Assembly (NCBI GenBank): GCA_017451665.1
Contig: JAFTNX010000014.1
Coordinates: 1 to 8,102, forward strand
Source of the DNA: Oscillospiraceae bacterium
GTDB lineage: Bacteria; Bacillota; Clostridia; Oscillospirales; Ruminococcaceae
DNA: 8,102 nucleotides
Reading direction: 5' to 3'
Made by a program: the position numbers and the translations under genes. The first letter of the stretch is position 1. Each line of letters begins with the position of its first letter. Under the pieces are notes generated by a model that saw nothing but the letters and a program-made list of their open reading frames with translations, was not told the DNA's origin and made no database searches. Of the stretch, positions 6,950 to 8,102 are shown one piece after another.

Positions 6950-7017
6950 ATATTAAATCCTTTTTTCTTATTTTACACCTTTTTTATTTATATTAAAAGC
7001 TCTTTTTGTGAATTTTT

Positions 7018-7035
7018 AGTTAGCAATACCTAACT
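7018..7035. promoter_or_regulatory. Operator-like dyad AGTTAG-N6-CTAACT upstream of copZ
   Basis: Perfect 6-bp arms (7018-7023 and 7030-7035) surround a 6-bp core. The dyad lies about 25 bp upstream of the candidate copZ -10 box (6987-6992), next to where a -35 box would fall, and upstream of the possible mazF promoter, so it could control either. TTAGGTA..GCTAA on the minus strand faintly resembles DtxR/IdeR-family metal operators (TTAGG...CCTAA type), but the match is incomplete. A metal-responsive role is inference from position beside the copper operon. Confidence 0.4.
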
Positions 7036-7042
7036 GCACCAT

Positions 7043-7071
7043 TTGAATGTGTTTTGCATAAGATGAATAAA
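7043..7071 (+). promoter_or_regulatory. Weak candidate mazF promoter
   Basis: TTGAAT (7043-7048), a 17-bp spacer and AATAAA (7066-7071) have correct spacing, but the -10 matches the consensus at only four of six positions. Transcription from it would give a leader of about 70 nt. No better rightward promoter was found between copZ and mazF. Confidence 0.3.
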
Positions 7072-7137
7072 AACTTTCTCCCCTATGATTAAAAGCCATA
7101 AAATGTGGCAACAATATTTTTAGAAAAAACACATATT

Positions 7138-7141
7138 GGAG
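7138..7141 (+). promoter_or_regulatory. Ribosome binding site that fixes the mazF start
   Basis: GGAG lies 8 bases before the ATG at 7150. It falls inside a longer frame that could begin at GTG 7105, so initiation at 7150 is favoured. The resulting N-terminus (MTVHRGEIYYADL) also matches the family. Confidence 0.85.
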
Positions 7142-7149
7142 ATGAGAAA

Positions 7150-7494
7150 ATGACAGTTCACAGAGGAGAAATTTATTATGCCGATTTAAGCCCCGTTGTA
7201 GGTAGTGAGCAAGGCGGTGTAAGACCTGTACTTATTGTCCAGAATGACGTAGGAAACAAGCATTCGCCAACAGTGATTGCAGCTGCGATTACAAGTCAGC
7301 TTGACAAAGCAAGACTTCCTACACACATTCCTGTGAGTGGCACAGGTTGTGGGCTTGCAAAGGACTCGGTTGTGCTTCTGGAACAAATCCGTACCCTTGA
7401 CAAAAAGCGACTTAAAGAAAAAACAGGTCAGCTTGACACTTCTGCAATGTCACAGGTTAATAACGCACTTTCAATAAGCTTCGGGCTTCATTGA
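7150..7494 (+). CDS. mazF: MazF/NdoA (PemK-family) mRNA interferase
   Basis: A 114-residue cytosolic endoribonuclease toxin of the CcdB/PemK fold, very close in sequence to B. subtilis NdoA (EndoA/MazF, about 116 residues). Matching stretches include RGEIYYADLSPVVGSEQGG at 5-23, RPVLIVQND at 25-33, SPTVIAAAIT at 39-48, LPTH, and VLLEQIRTLDK. The catalytic Arg25 and Thr48 of B. subtilis MazF are present at the same positions, so the enzyme should be able to cleave single-stranded mRNA (UACAU in B. subtilis). Such toxins are normally held in check by a small MazE/NdoAI antitoxin encoded just upstream. Here the upstream gap is under 200 bp with no candidate, and the nearest gene is divergent copZ. 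A separate promoter drives the gene downstream, so mazF looks monocistronic. The symbol follows the family; ndoA is an equally suitable name. Confidence 0.93.
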   Translation: MTVHRGEIYYADLSPVVGSEQGGVRPVLIVQNDVGNKHSPTVIAAAITSQLDKARLPTHIPVSGTGCGLAKDSVVLLEQIRTLDKKRLKEKTGQLDTSAMSQVNNALSISFGLH

Positions 7495-7519
7495 CTTTTT
7501 TTATAAATTGTGATACAAT
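7491..7519 (+). promoter_or_regulatory. Promoter of the downstream unrecognised gene, overlapping the mazF stop
   Basis: The -35 box TTGACT (7491-7496), a 17-bp spacer and the -10 box TACAAT (7514-7519), with TGA as an extended -10, form one of the best promoters in the window. The TGA of the -35 box is also the mazF stop codon (7492-7494). No terminator hairpin separates the two genes, so read-through from mazF is possible. Confidence 0.82.
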
Positions 7520-7552
7520 GTCTTTGGAATTTTTAACAAGGAGAATTGTATT

Positions 7553-8102
7553 ATGGGATTTTTTGATAGCGTTTTAAAGGCAGTAAACAAGGCTGTTGAC
7601 TTCGTGGGAGATATTCAGGACAAAGCTAACGAGGCGTATTCAAACAAGCCTGCTGAAGAAAAAGCAGCTGCTCCAAAGCCTGCTGCTACAACAGCACCGA
7701 CAGCTACACCACCAGCTATGGCTTATGTAGCTGACACAATTACTATGAAATCACCTGAGGGTATTCCTTCAAGAAAATGCACATACACATTTTTTAACGG
7801 AAACGACAAGGCTGACTATGAAATTGAGGCTTCTGTATCAATCGATAACAGATTTAACGAATACAATTCAGGTGCAGATGAATTTGACGTAACTTACATC
7901 TATGCACCTGACTACAAAGAAAACAGCGACGATATTCTCGACTGGGAGAGTGGCACACCATACATCTTTGCAGGTCACGACCAGGCTGCCTCTAATATTC
8001 TTATGGCTTATAACAGAAAACAGCCACTTCCACCAAAAACATCCATTCAGATGGTTGAGGGAAACGACAAGGTTATCTGTAAAACAACTCATTCAAAATT
8101 TA
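7553..8102 (+). CDS. Unrecognised protein: amphipathic N-terminal helix, Ala/Pro linker, beta-rich domain (3' end outside window)
   Basis: The frame is open from ATG 7553 to the right edge, 183 codons without a stop, with AAGGAG at 7538-7543 nine bases before the start and a strong promoter upstream. I do not recognise the family. Residues 2-29 (GFFDSVLKAVNKAVDFVGDI and on) form a predicted amphipathic helix with regularly spaced hydrophobics, and there is no signal peptide. Residues about 31-56 are a low-complexity linker rich in Ala, Pro, Thr and Lys. From about 57 the sequence alternates short polar and hydrophobic stretches with many Asp, Asn and Tyr, suggesting a beta-rich folded domain; C76 and C176 are its only visible cysteines. 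The composition suggests a cytosolic or membrane-surface-associated protein. No link to mazF is shown beyond adjacency. The frame is supported by the good start signals and typical codon use. Confidence 0.75.
   Translation, partial: MGFFDSVLKAVNKAVDFVGDIQDKANEAYSNKPAEEKAAAPKPAATTAPTATPPAMAYVADTITMKSPEGIPSRKCTYTFFNGNDKADYEIEASVSIDNRFNEYNSGADEFDVTYIYAPDYKENSDDILDWESGTPYIFAGHDQAASNILMAYNRKQPLPPKTSIQMVEGNDKVICKTTHSKF

Larger units (their letters stand above)
6952..7149. other. Divergent intergenic region between copZ and mazF
   Basis: About 200 bp of AT-rich DNA with no supportable gene. It must hold the leftward copZ-copA promoter and the rightward mazF promoter. On the minus strand the best -10 candidate is TATAAA (6987-6992), without a convincing -35 box. 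It also holds a 6-bp-arm dyad at 7018-7035 and a weak rightward promoter candidate. No CopY-type TACANNTGTA box was seen. Confidence 0.6.

Noticed and set aside
6641..7033. 130-codon plus-strand frame running across copA, copZ and the intergenic region, considered as a possible antitoxin upstream of mazF
   Set aside because: Most of it is antisense to the conserved HMA domains of copA and copZ. It has no antitoxin-like DNA-binding motif and ends more than 100 bp before mazF.
7105..7149. N-terminal extension of mazF from GTG 7105
   Set aside because: The ribosome binding site GGAG (7138-7141) lies within this extension, 8 bases before ATG 7150, and the family N-terminus begins at 7150.
7868..8092. 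74-codon minus-strand frame at the right edge
   Set aside because: It is antisense to the open frame starting at 7553, which has a strong promoter and ribosome binding site. The minus-strand frame has neither and no recognisable domain.

Overview
The window is AT-rich bacterial DNA with tightly packed genes, good AGGAG-type ribosome binding sites and sigma-A-like promoters with extended -10 elements. HtpG, MazF and CopA all look Bacillota-like, and a perfect HrcA/CIRCE operator is present. Together these point to a low-GC Gram-positive, most likely a clostridial (Ruminococcus/Oscillospiraceae-like) gut anaerobe. That placement is inference; no rRNA or marker search was possible. No phage, IS element, CRISPR array, tRNA or rRNA was seen.

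Layout, left to right. (1) The minus strand from the left edge to 1220 holds the first 406 codons of htpG (Hsp90), running out of the window. It has its own promoter and a perfect CIRCE operator at 1262-1288, so it should be HrcA-controlled heat-shock output. (2) A divergent intergenic region of about 200 bp also carries a strong promoter for a rightward three-gene unit: metF (5,10-methylenetetrahydrofolate reductase), a CPBP-family membrane metalloprotease, and a secreted zinc-dependent phospholipase C. The genes are separated by only 18 and 20 bp. metF is interrupted by an in-frame TAA after codon 28 and also has Asp where the family has its catalytic Glu. The rest of its frame is intact, so it looks like a very recent pseudogene or a sequence error. 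(3) A perfect hairpin at 4479-4504, with A/T tracts on both sides, ends this unit and the converging copper operon. (4) On the minus strand, copZ (copper chaperone) and copA (Cu+ exporting P1B ATPase) form a compact copper-export operon. (5) A divergent region of about 200 bp containing an AGTTAG-N6-CTAACT dyad separates copZ from a MazF/NdoA-type mRNA interferase gene that has no adjacent MazE antitoxin. (6) A well-made promoter overlapping the mazF stop codon drives an unrecognised gene that runs out of the right edge.

The region is mostly housekeeping and stress functions: protein folding, one-carbon metabolism, copper detoxification and an RNase toxin. The points that most merit checking are the metF lesion, the pairing of membrane protease and phospholipase C (the latter with an unassigned C-terminal domain), the orphan mazF, and the unassigned operator-like dyads in the two divergent intergenic regions. 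I did not find convincing evidence for a wholly new multi-gene system.
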